Assembly: GCF_000407485.1 (NCBI RefSeq)
Contig: NZ_ASWD01000001.1
Location: forward strand, 1-64,000
Origin: Enterococcus pallens ATCC BAA-351
GTDB lineage: Bacteria; Bacillota; Bacilli; Lactobacillales; Enterococcaceae
Reading direction: 5' to 3'
Length of the DNA: 64,000 nt
Position numbers and translations under genes: made by a program. Of the stretch, positions 8,858-16,188 are shown in pieces. The notes beneath the pieces were generated by a model, which saw only the letters and a program-made list of their open reading frames with translations, was not told the DNA's origin and made no database searches. The stretch's first letter is position 1. Every line of letters starts with the position of its first letter.

Positions 8858-9615
8858 TGATAAAATAGAATGAAAATAATTGTTTTCATTTTCTTAAACA
8901 CTTGTGGCTGTTCCTCATTCTCTCATTACAAGAGTTGTCAACGGTCGTGCCACTACTTTCATCGGATATTAAGAATAGTTATATTCAAGAATTTTCTATT
9001 CAACTTATACCGTCGTATCTTTTCTGTTAAGAGAAAGAACGTTACCCGCTTCCGACGTTCCTTATTGACTATCTTTAATAAAACTTAGGTGCTCACTATA
9101 CTCCGTTGCCAGCTCCACGACCAGTTATCATGTGAGGAGATTACTTACTGCCTGATGTGTTCATTCCTCTGGCAAAGTGCCTTTTAAGCACGAGAGCTAT
9201 TTCTAACCCTTGAGTGTTACGAAGCGTACATTCGCAAGTTCGTCAGATGTTTACATCATTCTCACCATATTTTATTGACTCCATACATTAATCGTCCAGT
9301 TCCATTAGATTTATTAATTCTTTTGGCTTTCGACAGCTAAATTGTTTCGGTTTACTTTCATGCATATGTTACCCAGCTATGGTTGCCTTTACCGTATACG
9401 TTACGATAAAAGGTTAGGGCATATTAGAGGATACGTTTCAGGGCGTTACTCCATCATTCCAGTATCTTATCAATAAAGTTCAGTTCTTGATTTGGCAAAG
9501 CCAACGAGTGAACTGCTAGTCTCCCTGATAACTTATTAGGCTATCTTTTGACTAGAACGTCTCGCACCAGGTATCACCCCCTTTACGTACCACAAGGGTA
9601 GGGTGGGAAATCAAG

Positions 9616-10293
9616 CTAGCGTTTTTTCTTTTTACCTTTTTTCTTTTTCTTCTGGGCCTCATGATAGGCTCGAATTCGATCTACTTGAGCTTTTCGCGAA
9701 TTCAACGGTTTCTGGACCGTGGGGCTATCCGATTTCGACGACTCAGAATCAGCGGTTAATGCTTCTAGTTGTTGGGCGGATGTGCTTGGCATCATAGAAT
9801 TCTTCTTGGCTTGCTCAACAACAGCTGTTAGTGATTCAGGGTTTGCTACATGAGTTTTCAAAGAAGAAGGTGCTACCGTCGGTTTCTTTTCGATCGAATT
9901 TAATTTTTGTGGTACTGGAGCAGCTTTTGGTGGAATCGCTGATTTTTCTTTACCTGCAACTTCTTTTACTTCATCTACAACTGGCTTTTCAGAGACTTGA
10001 GGTGCTTCTTCAGAAATAATATGTGCTGCAAAGATATTGTTGGGATCAGCGACATAAGCTTCTGGTGTTGGTTTCGATAGATCAAAAAGCGGTGTTTCGA
10101 TAGTTTCAACAAATTTCGCTGATACGACTTTGCAAAATTGACGAATACCATCTTTTTCAAATAGATGTATCGTGGTCATAGCATCCAAGGCTGACTTGAT
10201 ATCCTCTGGGCTTTTGTTTGGATCTGGATCATTAAAGCTCCAGCTGTGGTTTTTGCCTGCGGCGTTTTCAAATACGGCTGCTAGTTTTAACAT
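9616..10293 (-). CDS. DUF2922 protein with poly-lysine tail (copy 1)
   Basis: A 225-aa protein. Residues 1-72 are a DUF2922 domain, clearly paralogous to the 72-aa protein encoded two genes upstream (shared KDGIRQF, V.SA.FV.T.ETPLF). Residues 73-200 are low complexity and rich in Pro, Ala, Val and Ser. The C-terminus is strongly basic (RKAQVDRIRAYHEAQKKKKK, then GKKKKR), suggesting binding to nucleic acid, teichoic acid or membrane. No signal peptide or membrane segment. It is the fourth gene of a leftward operon (DUF1659, DUF2922, 127-aa unknown, this). The second copy at 45334-46029 is 231 aa and differs mainly in the linker, while the head and tail are conserved. Function unknown. Confidence 0.8.
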   Translation of the reverse strand: MLKLAAVFENAAGKNHSWSFNDPDPNKSPEDIKSALDAMTTIHLFEKDGIRQFCKVVSAKFVETIETPLFDLSKPTPEAYVADPNNIFAAHIISEEAPQVSEKPVVDEVKEVAGKEKSAIPPKAAPVPQKLNSIEKKPTVAPSSLKTHVANPESLTAVVEQAKKNSMMPSTSAQQLEALTADSESSKSDSPTVQKPLNSRKAQVDRIRAYHEAQKKKKKGKKKKR

Positions 10294-10321
10294 AGTTTTT
10301 TTCTCTCCTTTATTTGTTCTC

Positions 10322-10705
10322 TCAGGAACTTTCTAGTGTAGTAAATTCAGGTGCGACAACAGTTGACGGTACGACGGACATTAAATCAGTAGTGACATGT
10401 TCAGGTGGGAAACATCGAGCTGACAGGATCTTCCACTCTCTGTCAGTGAAATATTCTTTAAAGAAATAGAAGTAGCGGCGCAACGCACGAGTGATTTTGT
10501 TGTTGGCAAATAGATGTTTCACCAAGTCCTGCAGGAACAATTCAAAATCGGTTTCGCCTAGCATATGGCGAACTTTCATGGCTAACAATAGTTGGATTGT
10601 TACTGAGCTATCACGAGTTTCTTGGTAAAAATGGAAGATTTGTTCTTCAAGTGTTTTTCTTTTTAAATGAAACAGCTGGTATTGAGTGAAAGGCTGTTCG
10701 GTCAT
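10322..10705 (-). CDS. Unknown 127-aa protein of the DUF1659/DUF2922 operon (copy 1)
   Basis: A 127-aa soluble, probably helical protein without signal or membrane segment. The middle (LLLAMKVRHMLGE, FELFLQDLVKHLFANN, YFYFFKEYFTDREWKILSARCF) is well conserved with the copy at 46057-46440; the tail is Val/Thr/Ser-rich. AAAGGAGG precedes the ATG. I do not recognise the family. In Bacillus, DUF1659/DUF2922-type genes lie near the split sigma factor SigO-RsoA, and the helical bias with EWKILSARCF is loosely reminiscent of a small sigma-like or anti-sigma protein, but that is speculation. It sits 28 bases before the poly-lysine gene, so it is co-transcribed. Confidence 0.75.
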   Translation of the reverse strand: MTEQPFTQYQLFHLKRKTLEEQIFHFYQETRDSSVTIQLLLAMKVRHMLGETDFELFLQDLVKHLFANNKITRALRRYFYFFKEYFTDREWKILSARCFPPEHVTTDLMSVVPSTVVAPEFTTLESS

Positions 10706-10726
10706 TGGTGGTTTCCTCCTTTAGCT

Positions 10727-10749
10727 CCCGCGGTTAAGAAAACCGCGGG
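10727..10749 (-). other. Conserved intergenic hairpin in the operon (copy 1)
   Basis: A perfect 9-bp inverted repeat, CCCGCGGTT (10727-10735) and AACCGCGGG (10741-10749). The equivalent place in copy 2 (46462-46483) keeps a CCCGCG/CGCGGG stem though the loop side differs. There is no T-run, so it is probably an mRNA processing or stability element, not a terminator. It lies between the DUF2922 gene and the ribosome site of the 127-aa gene. Confidence 0.6.
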
Positions 10750-10761
10750 GCATAATTGTAA

Positions 10762-10980
10762 TTAAAATAGTGGTGTTTCTAAGGTAGTGACAAACTCTGC
10801 ACTTTCAACTGAGAAAAACTGGCGAATGCCGTCTTTCTTGAATAGGTTCAGAGTGGTTAGTTCTTCTAAATTTGCTTTGATTTCCGCTGGAGTCTTGGTA
10901 GTATCTGGTTCGTTATACCTCCAGGTCTGGTCTTTATCGGCTTCGGTTTTGAAGCGGACAAGCAATTTTGTTTCTGGCAT
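10762..10980 (-). CDS. DUF2922 family protein (copy 1)
   Basis: A 72-aa protein (MPETKLLVRFKTEADKD... ending ETPLF) fitting the DUF2922 profile: short N-terminal strand, P-(D/N)-P type turn, an AEIKA.LEELTT helix, then K.GI..F..V.SA.FV.T. AAGGAGG precedes the ATG. DUF2922 and DUF1659 genes are regularly adjacent in Firmicutes, as here (14-base gap). The role is unknown in any organism I can recall. The copy at 46496-46714 is nearly identical in protein sequence. Confidence 0.85.
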   Translation of the reverse strand: MPETKLLVRFKTEADKDQTWRYNEPDTTKTPAEIKANLEELTTLNLFKKDGIRQFFSVESAEFVTTLETPLF

Positions 10981-10994
10981 AGGTTCCTCCTTGA

Positions 10995-11204
10995 TTAGTA
11001 TTTAGTAACACGAGTTTGGTTAGTGACAATGACACTGTCTAAGCTGCTGCCGTCGCCAGCTAAGTCAGCCATGACTTCACCTAATTTAGTGATGTCGGCT
11101 TCGGCTGGGTTAGTGATGATGTTGCTAAAGTTCACTTTCTTTTGTTTGTCTTTACCTTCCTGTTCGATTTGTACTTGTAATTTTGTGCCTAATTGTTGAA
11201 TCAA
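10995..11204 (-). CDS. DUF1659 family protein (copy 1), TTG start
   Basis: A 69-aa protein starting at TTG 11204, 8-9 bases after AGGAGG. The upstream open frame to 11288 runs through the leader and is not coding. Copy 2 starts at the same codon position with ATG and has the same length, supporting this choice. Motifs: LGTKLQVQ, KVNFSNI.T, ADITKLGEVMADL and SVIVTNQTRVTKY, as in DUF1659. First gene of the leftward operon. Its promoter and four-box operator lie directly upstream (11260-11395). Confidence 0.85.
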   Translation of the reverse strand: MIQQLGTKLQVQIEQEGKDKQKKVNFSNIITNPAEADITKLGEVMADLAGDGSSLDSVIVTNQTRVTKY

Positions 11205-11259
11205 TTTTCTTTCCTCCTGTGGAATAATTTTTTTGTTCCGGCCGGTGACTAAACAATAA

Positions 11260-11395
11260 AACATAGGAATAAAAAAACAAAACAGCAATGTTTCCCAAAA
11301 GGGGGCAATGTTTCCAAAGGTAAAAAGTACTGTGCGATTAAATCAACATTCTTGTTTGCCAAGTTGGAAACATTGGGGGTGTTTTGGAAACATTG
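11260..11395 (-). promoter_or_regulatory. Operon promoter with two converging pairs of CAATGTTTCC boxes (copy 1)
   Basis: On the plus strand CAATGTTTCC occurs at 11286-11295 and 11306-11315, and its reverse complement GGAAACATTG at 11366-11375 and 11386-11395. Each pair is spaced exactly 20 bp (two helical turns), and the whole array is symmetric about base 11340. On the minus strand the innermost-to-promoter box runs into a -35 TTGCTG (11283-11288), then a 17-bp spacer and -10 TATGTT (11260-11265). Boxes abutting a weak -35 suggest an activator binding as two dimers of dimers. The two ComK-like proteins encoded beside copy 2 are the obvious candidates (inference). Confidence 0.7.
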
Positions 11396-11531
11396 CTATT
11401 TTTCGTTAAATAGGTGATAAAGCTTGATTTAAAGCCGACTTTACCTGTTTTATAAAAAGTAGAAATTCGACAATCGCATTTAAAATAACGAGAATTAAAT
11501 GATATATTCCCTCGGATTATCAGTTGGACGT

Positions 11532-11566
11532 AAAAAAAGCACCCATTCTTTCTCGTTAGAATGGGT
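11532..11566 (-). terminator. Terminator upstream of operon copy 1 (remnant of the ComK-like gene's terminator)
   Basis: ACCCATTCT (11541-11549) pairs with AGAATGGGT (11558-11566). On the minus strand it is followed by GCTTTTTTTA. Copy 2 has the same element after the ComK-like gene. Confidence 0.8.
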
Positions 11567-11585
11567 ACAATTAATCGTTTATCAA

Positions 11586-11645
11586 TTAGCTTTCTATTTA
11601 AAGAAGTTCACCATAAAGAGATTCATGCCAAAGCAAGTATTCTTC
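11586..11645 (-). pseudogene. Remnant of ComK-like gene C-terminus
   Basis: About 60 bases match the 3' end of the ComK-like gene at 47320-48036. The minus strand encodes LLWHESLYGE as in the intact gene, then an in-frame stop before IES. Similarity ends near 11645, marking the edge of the segmental duplication. Copy 1 therefore lacks its own ComK-like regulators. Confidence 0.75.
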
Positions 11646-11840
11646 TGTCAATGGTTTCAGCTAGAATTTTTTCGAAGGTGATAGATATATGAAAAAGAAA
11701 CTGATTAAATTTTACAATTATTCATTGTTCTGTCGTCAACAGAAGCTAGAAAAACTTAATGAAAGGCCTCTTCTTTTACGACAGACTATAGATTGTAAAA
11801 TAGATTTGTGAGTATTCCCATAAAAAAGTAATAAAACATC

Positions 11841-11871
11841 TTGCCTTAACCTAAACATTAAGTTCTATACT
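11841..11871 (+). promoter_or_regulatory. MerR-type promoter (19-bp spacer)
   Basis: TTGCCT, a 19-bp spacer, then TATACT. The spacer and -35 form the dyad CTTAACCTAAACATTAAG. It is one of nine like promoters in the window. It points to a decayed stretch and then to the reductase/lipoprotein/response regulator genes from 12325. Confidence 0.7.
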
Positions 11872-12324
11872 GAGTGTAAGTAAAAGAAAAGGAGTAAGAC
11901 CCAACCTAAATCATGGACATCAATCTTAATGAAGGTCTAAGCGATTTAGCCGCAATCATACCTACTTCGTTTGGACATGTTAGCGTATCTTACTCTGTTC
12001 TTTTACAGGACTGGAGCCCTTGCCAGGAGGTATCGATAATGGAGTAGACAAATGGAACGTCTGCGATCTGATTGAATAGAAGCTGCTTGGAAAGAGATAA
12101 CTATCTGTCCTGTGACTTTGTGAACAGCCTGGTCTGGCTATCCTAGATGAAGCAACTGGATTAGTAAAAGCCGAAAATACAATCTTTTGCTAAACAAAAT
12201 CGTCAATGTTTATTGCTCTTGCAATTGACCAGTTAGGAGATGCAGTATCACTGGCCAGTTTATTCAAGCTTATCGAAGGCTAATTTCATCCACTAATGAA
12301 AATGATAGAAAAGAGGAGAATAAA
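11872..12324 (+). other. Decayed sequence with no intact gene
   Basis: About 450 bases between the MerR-type promoter and the RibD-type reductase. Short open pieces survive in different frames, for example a 25-codon piece at about 12209-12283 ending in SLASLFKLIEG, broken by stops and frameshifts. This looks like a relic of one former gene that I cannot identify. Confidence 0.5.
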
Positions 12325-13068
12325 ATGAACAGACCCTATATTTTTTGCCATATGATTACTTCCGTTGACGGAAAGATCGATGGTACACACAAGAAATTTT
12401 TGGAAAGAGGAGACAATGCGTTAGATTTTTACCAGATTGCTTTTGGCGAACATGCTTATTATCAACTAGATGGCTGGTTATCTGGTCGTGCAACTTCTGA
12501 GGCAGGATTTACGAAAGGCAAAACGCCTCAATTAGACGAAAACGCTCCTTTGGTACCGGCAGGAGATTTTATTGCTGAGACAGAGCTTTCTAAGTATTAT
12601 GTTTCGATCGATTTATCAGGAAAGCTGGGCTGGGAGAAGAATTCAATCCAATATCGTGACACACCTGCCCACATTATCGAAGTCTTGACCGAAAAAACTA
12701 GCAATGCATATAAAGCAATGCTAAGAAAATTGAACATCTCCTATATTATTGCTGGTACTGAGCAGCTGGATGCTGCGCTACTTTTAAAGAAACTCAAACA
12801 AGAATTTGGGATTGAAACATTGATGCTTGGTGGAGGCGGTGTGCTGAATTGGTCGTTTATTCAAGCGGGATTCTGTGATGAGATCAGCATGTTGATCGCT
12901 CCTTTTGCAGACGGTTCAGCAGAGACACATGCTATGTTTCAAACAAAAGAAGGTCTGACGAAAGATATTCCTGTTGCTTTTGACTTGGAGCATGTAGAAA
13001 AACGCGATCATGGCGGTGTTTGGTTGCGTTACAAAGTCAATTATGACCGTAAGATTCCAAATGAATAG
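12325..13068 (+). CDS. RibD-type dihydrofolate reductase family protein (paralogue 1)
   Basis: A 247-aa cytoplasmic protein matching the RibD C-terminal/DHFR-like reductase family: N-terminal RPYIFCHMITSVDGKIDG strand-loop, a central .AHIIEVLTE strand, SYIIAG, and the nucleotide-binding LMLGGGGVLNWSFIQAG glycine motif near residue 170-185, followed by CDEISMLIAP. Stand-alone members are NAD(P)H-dependent reductases of mostly unknown substrate, not riboflavin enzymes in this context. AGAGGAG precedes the ATG. Two paralogues occur in this window (34563 and 42552), each also downstream of a MerR-type promoter. First gene of a set with the lipoprotein and response regulator (gaps 44 and 30 bases). 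Confidence 0.85.
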   Translation: MNRPYIFCHMITSVDGKIDGTHKKFLERGDNALDFYQIAFGEHAYYQLDGWLSGRATSEAGFTKGKTPQLDENAPLVPAGDFIAETELSKYYVSIDLSGKLGWEKNSIQYRDTPAHIIEVLTEKTSNAYKAMLRKLNISYIIAGTEQLDAALLLKKLKQEFGIETLMLGGGGVLNWSFIQAGFCDEISMLIAPFADGSAETHAMFQTKEGLTKDIPVAFDLEHVEKRDHGGVWLRYKVNYDRKIPNE

Positions 13069-13112
13069 AATGGGAGCATTTGTTTCACTATTTTTTGAAG
13101 GGAGATTCTAAT

Positions 13113-13643
13113 TTGAAAAAGTATATTCCAATTTTACTGCTTTCTTTTATTTTAAGCGGCTGTTCGTTGAGTAGTTTAAACGAAACAGCTTCTTCGACAA
13201 GTGAAGCATATACATCGTCAACAAACCAAGACTCTCTCAATCAAACAAGTTCATCAGCCCAACATCTTGAAAGTGAGGAAAACGAAACGATGACTAACTT
13301 ATCCATAAAAGTAGGAAATGAAAAGTTCCATGCAACATTTATTGACAATGCGACTTCAAGGGCTTTTAAAGACAAATTGCCTATGACACTAGACATGGAC
13401 GAACTCAACGGAAATGAAAAATTCTTTTATCTGTCAGAAAAGCTTCCTACAAATACAGAGCGTATCGGGGCGATTCAAAATGGGGATTTGATGTTGTATG
13501 GAACCGACTGTTTAGTTCTGTTCTATAAAAGCTTTTCTACCAGCTACTCTTACAGCAGGATTGCTAGAGTCGATGATCCCAGCGGTTTAGCTCAAGCATT
13601 AGGACGTCGTGGAGTAGTTGTCACCTTTGAACTGGTCGGATAG
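13113..13643 (+). CDS. Lipoprotein with cyclophilin-like domain (paralogue 1), TTG start
   Basis: The TTG at 13113 follows GAAGGGAG by 9 bases and gives a protein opening with a short lipoprotein signal, ILLLSFILSGCS, whose lipobox LSGC would be lipidated. A Ser/Thr/Asn-rich linker follows, then a cyclophilin-like fold domain of about 110 residues (NLSIKVGNEKFHATFIDN ... IGAIQNGDLMLYGTDCLVLFY ... YSRIARVDDPSGLAQALG). This is the same architecture as the lipoprotein at 29520. Total 176 aa. Members of this family are usually not tested for isomerase activity. Both copies sit in operons with RibD-type reductases, so they may serve the same response at the membrane surface. Confidence 0.8.
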   Translation: MKKYIPILLLSFILSGCSLSSLNETASSTSEAYTSSTNQDSLNQTSSSAQHLESEENETMTNLSIKVGNEKFHATFIDNATSRAFKDKLPMTLDMDELNGNEKFFYLSEKLPTNTERIGAIQNGDLMLYGTDCLVLFYKSFSTSYSYSRIARVDDPSGLAQALGRRGVVVTFELVG

Positions 13644-13673
13644 CTGGATGAATTAAGGAGAAGGGGGACGTCA

Positions 13674-14366
13674 ATGAAAAAAATGTTGATCGTGGATGAC
13701 GACAAACATTTACGAACATTAGTGAGAACCTATGCTGAATTAGAAGATTTTAGCTGTAGGGAAGCAGAAAACTGTACGCAAACGATTCAGGAAATTACGC
13801 AAACAAATTACACGATCATCATCCTGGATGTCATGATGCCAGGAAAAGATGGATTTGAAACATTGGCAGAAATACGAGAACTAACCGAGTGCCCAGTCAT
13901 CATGTTAACTGCTAGAAAAGAAGAGTATGATAAGCTTTTTGGCTTTAATCTTGGTGCAGATGATTATGTGGCAAAGCCCTTTAGTCCAAAAGAGCTGATG
14001 GCCCGAGTGAAAGCTGTCTTGAAACGTACCAGCGGACTTGAAGATACGAATATCACTTTTGGAGCGCTGGAGATCAAAGAAAAGGCTCATTCTGTCCGTA
14101 TTGATAATAAAAAGGTCAGTCTGACTCCAAAGGAATTTGATCTGCTGATTTATTTGGCGAAAAACAATCAGCTAGTCTTAGATCGCGATACGATATTGAA
14201 AAATGTTTGGGGCTACAATTATTTTGGCGATAGTCGGACCGTGGATACGCATATCAAATCATTGAGAGATAGCCTGGGAAGCTATCGTCGGCTGATTAGC
14301 ACTGTTTGGGGAGTGGGGTACAAATTTGAATTCTTTCAACATGAACAAAAACAGCAAATCAATTGA
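13674..14366 (+). CDS. OmpR-family response regulator
   Basis: A 230-aa two-domain regulator. The receiver domain has acidic D8-D10, phospho-acceptor D52 in IIILDVMMPG, T79 in MLTAR, and K101 in YVAKPF. The C-terminal winged helix (about 125-225) contains LTPKEFDLLIYLAKN and SRTVDTHIKSLRDSLG, ending in the wing WGVGYKFE. It follows the lipoprotein by 30 bases and is closed by a terminator. The likely partner kinase is encoded on the other strand at 18029-19498, beyond a two-gene ABC exporter, which is an unusual split. The exporter is a plausible target. Confidence 0.93.
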   Translation: MKKMLIVDDDKHLRTLVRTYAELEDFSCREAENCTQTIQEITQTNYTIIILDVMMPGKDGFETLAEIRELTECPVIMLTARKEEYDKLFGFNLGADDYVAKPFSPKELMARVKAVLKRTSGLEDTNITFGALEIKEKAHSVRIDNKKVSLTPKEFDLLIYLAKNNQLVLDRDTILKNVWGYNYFGDSRTVDTHIKSLRDSLGSYRRLISTVWGVGYKFEFFQHEQKQQIN

Positions 14367-14378
14367 TGATTAAGAACG

Positions 14379-14412
14379 AAAGCTCGTCCTTGTTGGTTCG
14401 GGCTTTTTTTAA
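14379..14412 (+). terminator. Terminator after the response regulator
   Basis: AAAGCTCG pairs with CGGGCTTT (one G-U) and is followed by a run of T. Confidence 0.75.
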
Positions 14413-14427
14413 GAACGGAGCTATAGA

Positions 14428-16188
14428 ATGTCGATTTTTCAAAAATTAAACTGGTTTTTTCTAAAAGAAAAGAAGCGTTATTTGCTAGGCATATTAGGTC
14501 TTGTCCTCGTAGCAATACTTCAGGTATTTCCACCACGAATAATTGGCATAGTTATTGACGAAATCAATCAACCAAACATTCGAACGCAAACCATTTTTTT
14601 CTGGACATTTATCCTTTTGATGACCGGAGTAGGTCAATATCTATTCCGTTACATTTGGCGTATGAATATCTGGGGTGGGGCTGCGCTTTTAGAAAAAACA
14701 TTGCGCCAACGCTTGTTTAATCATTTTACTAAAATGGATCGTCTGTTTTATCAGGAGCACCGAACAGGAGATTTAATGGCTCACGCGACGAATGATCTCA
14801 CAGCGATTCAAAATGTAGCTGGTCTAGGCATTTTGACGTTTGCGGATTCTTTTATTACAGGTGGTGCGACGATCATTGCAATGATTGTATTTGTAGATTG
14901 GCGGTTAACGCTGCTTGCTTTGCTGCCGCTGCCTTTACTTGCTTGGGGCTCGAAGGTTTTAGGTGATCAGCTGCATGATGCCTTTACTGAATCACAAAAA
15001 GCTTTTTCAACTATTAATGACAAGACACAAGAAAGCATTACAGGAATCAAGGTAATTAAAACCTTTGGCCAAGAAAAAGAGGATAGTCAGGATTTTACTG
15101 AAAAAATTCAACAGGCGATTCAAAAGAATAAACGGGTTAATTTTCTTGATGCGATGTTTGATCCATTGATTACAGTGATTGTCGGGCTCTCTTATATGAT
15201 TACTATTATCGTCGGAGGGTCGTTCATTTTAAGACAGACATTGACTATTGGCCAGTTGATTTCTTTTATCAGTTACATTGGAATGCTCATTTGGCCAATG
15301 TTTGCTATTGGACGTTTATTTAATGTGTTAGAGCGAGGGAATGCCAGCTATGACAGGGTGGCTTCACTTTTGAAAAAGGAAACAACAATTCTTGAACATC
15401 CACAGGCTATCAAGACCGCAGCTGCTGGAGACATTGATTTTGATATCCATAAGTTCCGTTATAGCGGTGAAGCTGCTGCTGTTTTAACGGATATTAAATT
15501 CCATATTTTTGAGGGTGAAACCTTGGGAATTGTTGGAAGGACGGGAGCTGGAAAGACGACCTTACTCAGACTTTTAATGAGAGAAGCTGACAATTACGAC
15601 GGCCAAATAATGTTTGGTGGTATTGATATAAGAAGATATGCCCTGCAGTCCCTATTTGATGCTATTGGCTATGTTCCTCAAGCCCACTTTCTTTTTTCTC
15701 TTTCCATTCGAGAGAATATTCGATTTGCCAATCCTTCCTTCTCTCAGGAAATAGTCGAAAAAGCCGCCACTTTAGCAGCGATCCATTCAGATATCGAGGA
15801 CTTGCCTTTGGGGTATGACACGCTGGTGGGTGAGCGAGGTGTTTCTCTTTCAGGAGGGCAAAAACAAAGAATCTCGATCGCTCGTGCCTTGGTTCTTGAT
15901 CCACAGCTATTGATTTTGGATGACGCGTTATCCGCAGTGGATGCAAAGACAGAAGCGGCCATTCTGCAAAACATTAAAAGGCACCGTAAAAGTGGCAGCA
16001 CAATCATAGCCGCTCATCGACTAAGCAGCGTCATGCACGCCGACGAAATCATTGTCTTAGATGAGGGGGAAATCATCGAACGTGGAAAGCACGGGCAACT
16101 GCTAGAAAAAAATGGCTGGTATAAAAAGATGTGGGATCGCCAACAATTGGAAGCGAAGGTTGAAGGAGAGGATTTACTTGGAGACTAA
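14428..16188 (+). CDS. ABC exporter half-transporter, subunit A (degenerate-site subunit)
   Basis: A 586-aa type IV ABC exporter subunit. The N-terminal membrane domain (about 15-300) has six predicted helices; the ATPase domain has Walker A GRTGAGKTT (about 370), Q-loop YVPQ, signature LSGGQKQR (about 474) and Walker B LLILDDALSAVD. The residue after the Walker B aspartate is Asp instead of the catalytic Glu. That is typical of one partner in heterodimeric exporters such as BmrCD or LmrCD, in which one ATP site is inactive. The next gene overlaps this one by 11 bases and supplies the other half. Probable substrate: drugs, peptides or lipids. The two-component genes on both sides suggest regulation by them. 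Confidence 0.9.
   Translation: MSIFQKLNWFFLKEKKRYLLGILGLVLVAILQVFPPRIIGIVIDEINQPNIRTQTIFFWTFILLMTGVGQYLFRYIWRMNIWGGAALLEKTLRQRLFNHFTKMDRLFYQEHRTGDLMAHATNDLTAIQNVAGLGILTFADSFITGGATIIAMIVFVDWRLTLLALLPLPLLAWGSKVLGDQLHDAFTESQKAFSTINDKTQESITGIKVIKTFGQEKEDSQDFTEKIQQAIQKNKRVNFLDAMFDPLITVIVGLSYMITIIVGGSFILRQTLTIGQLISFISYIGMLIWPMFAIGRLFNVLERGNASYDRVASLLKKETTILEHPQAIKTAAAGDIDFDIHKFRYSGEAAAVLTDIKFHIFEGETLGIVGRTGAGKTTLLRLLMREADNYDGQIMFGGIDIRRYALQSLFDAIGYVPQAHFLFSLSIRENIRFANPSFSQEIVEKAATLAAIHSDIEDLPLGYDTLVGERGVSLSGGQKQRISIARALVLDPQLLILDDALSAVDAKTEAAILQNIKRHRKSGSTIIAAHRLSSVMHADEIIVLDEGEIIERGKHGQLLEKNGWYKKMWDRQQLEAKVEGEDLLGD

Larger units (their letters stand above)
6739..9567 (-). mobile_element. Group II intron (2829 bp), splitting operon copy 1
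   Basis: Boundaries are set by comparison with the uninterrupted copy at 45 kb. On the minus strand the 5' exon ends ...ATACCTG, the intron begins GTGCGAG (9567) and ends ...CGCAAT (6739), and the 3' exon resumes ACTTAGCAG. The uninterrupted copy reads ...ATCTGACTTAGCAG. GTGCG at the 5' end and a final AY are the group II hallmarks. The 5' 700 bases (9566-8858) are the RNA domains I-III, the ORF 8857-6905 is the reverse transcriptase, and a domain V hairpin lies at 6803-6834. It inserted in a non-coding spacer of the operon, where splicing would restore the message to the toxin gene. The ORF is complete, so it may be mobile. Confidence 0.9.

Noticed and set aside
8870-9088. 72-aa plus-strand frame inside the intron
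   Set aside because: It lies in the RNA domains of the group II intron, opposite strand, with no coding signs.
11499-11681. 60-aa plus-strand frame in the copy 1 leader
   Set aside because: It crosses a terminator hairpin and the ComK-like remnant on the other strand, has no ribosome site, and is not kept in copy 2.
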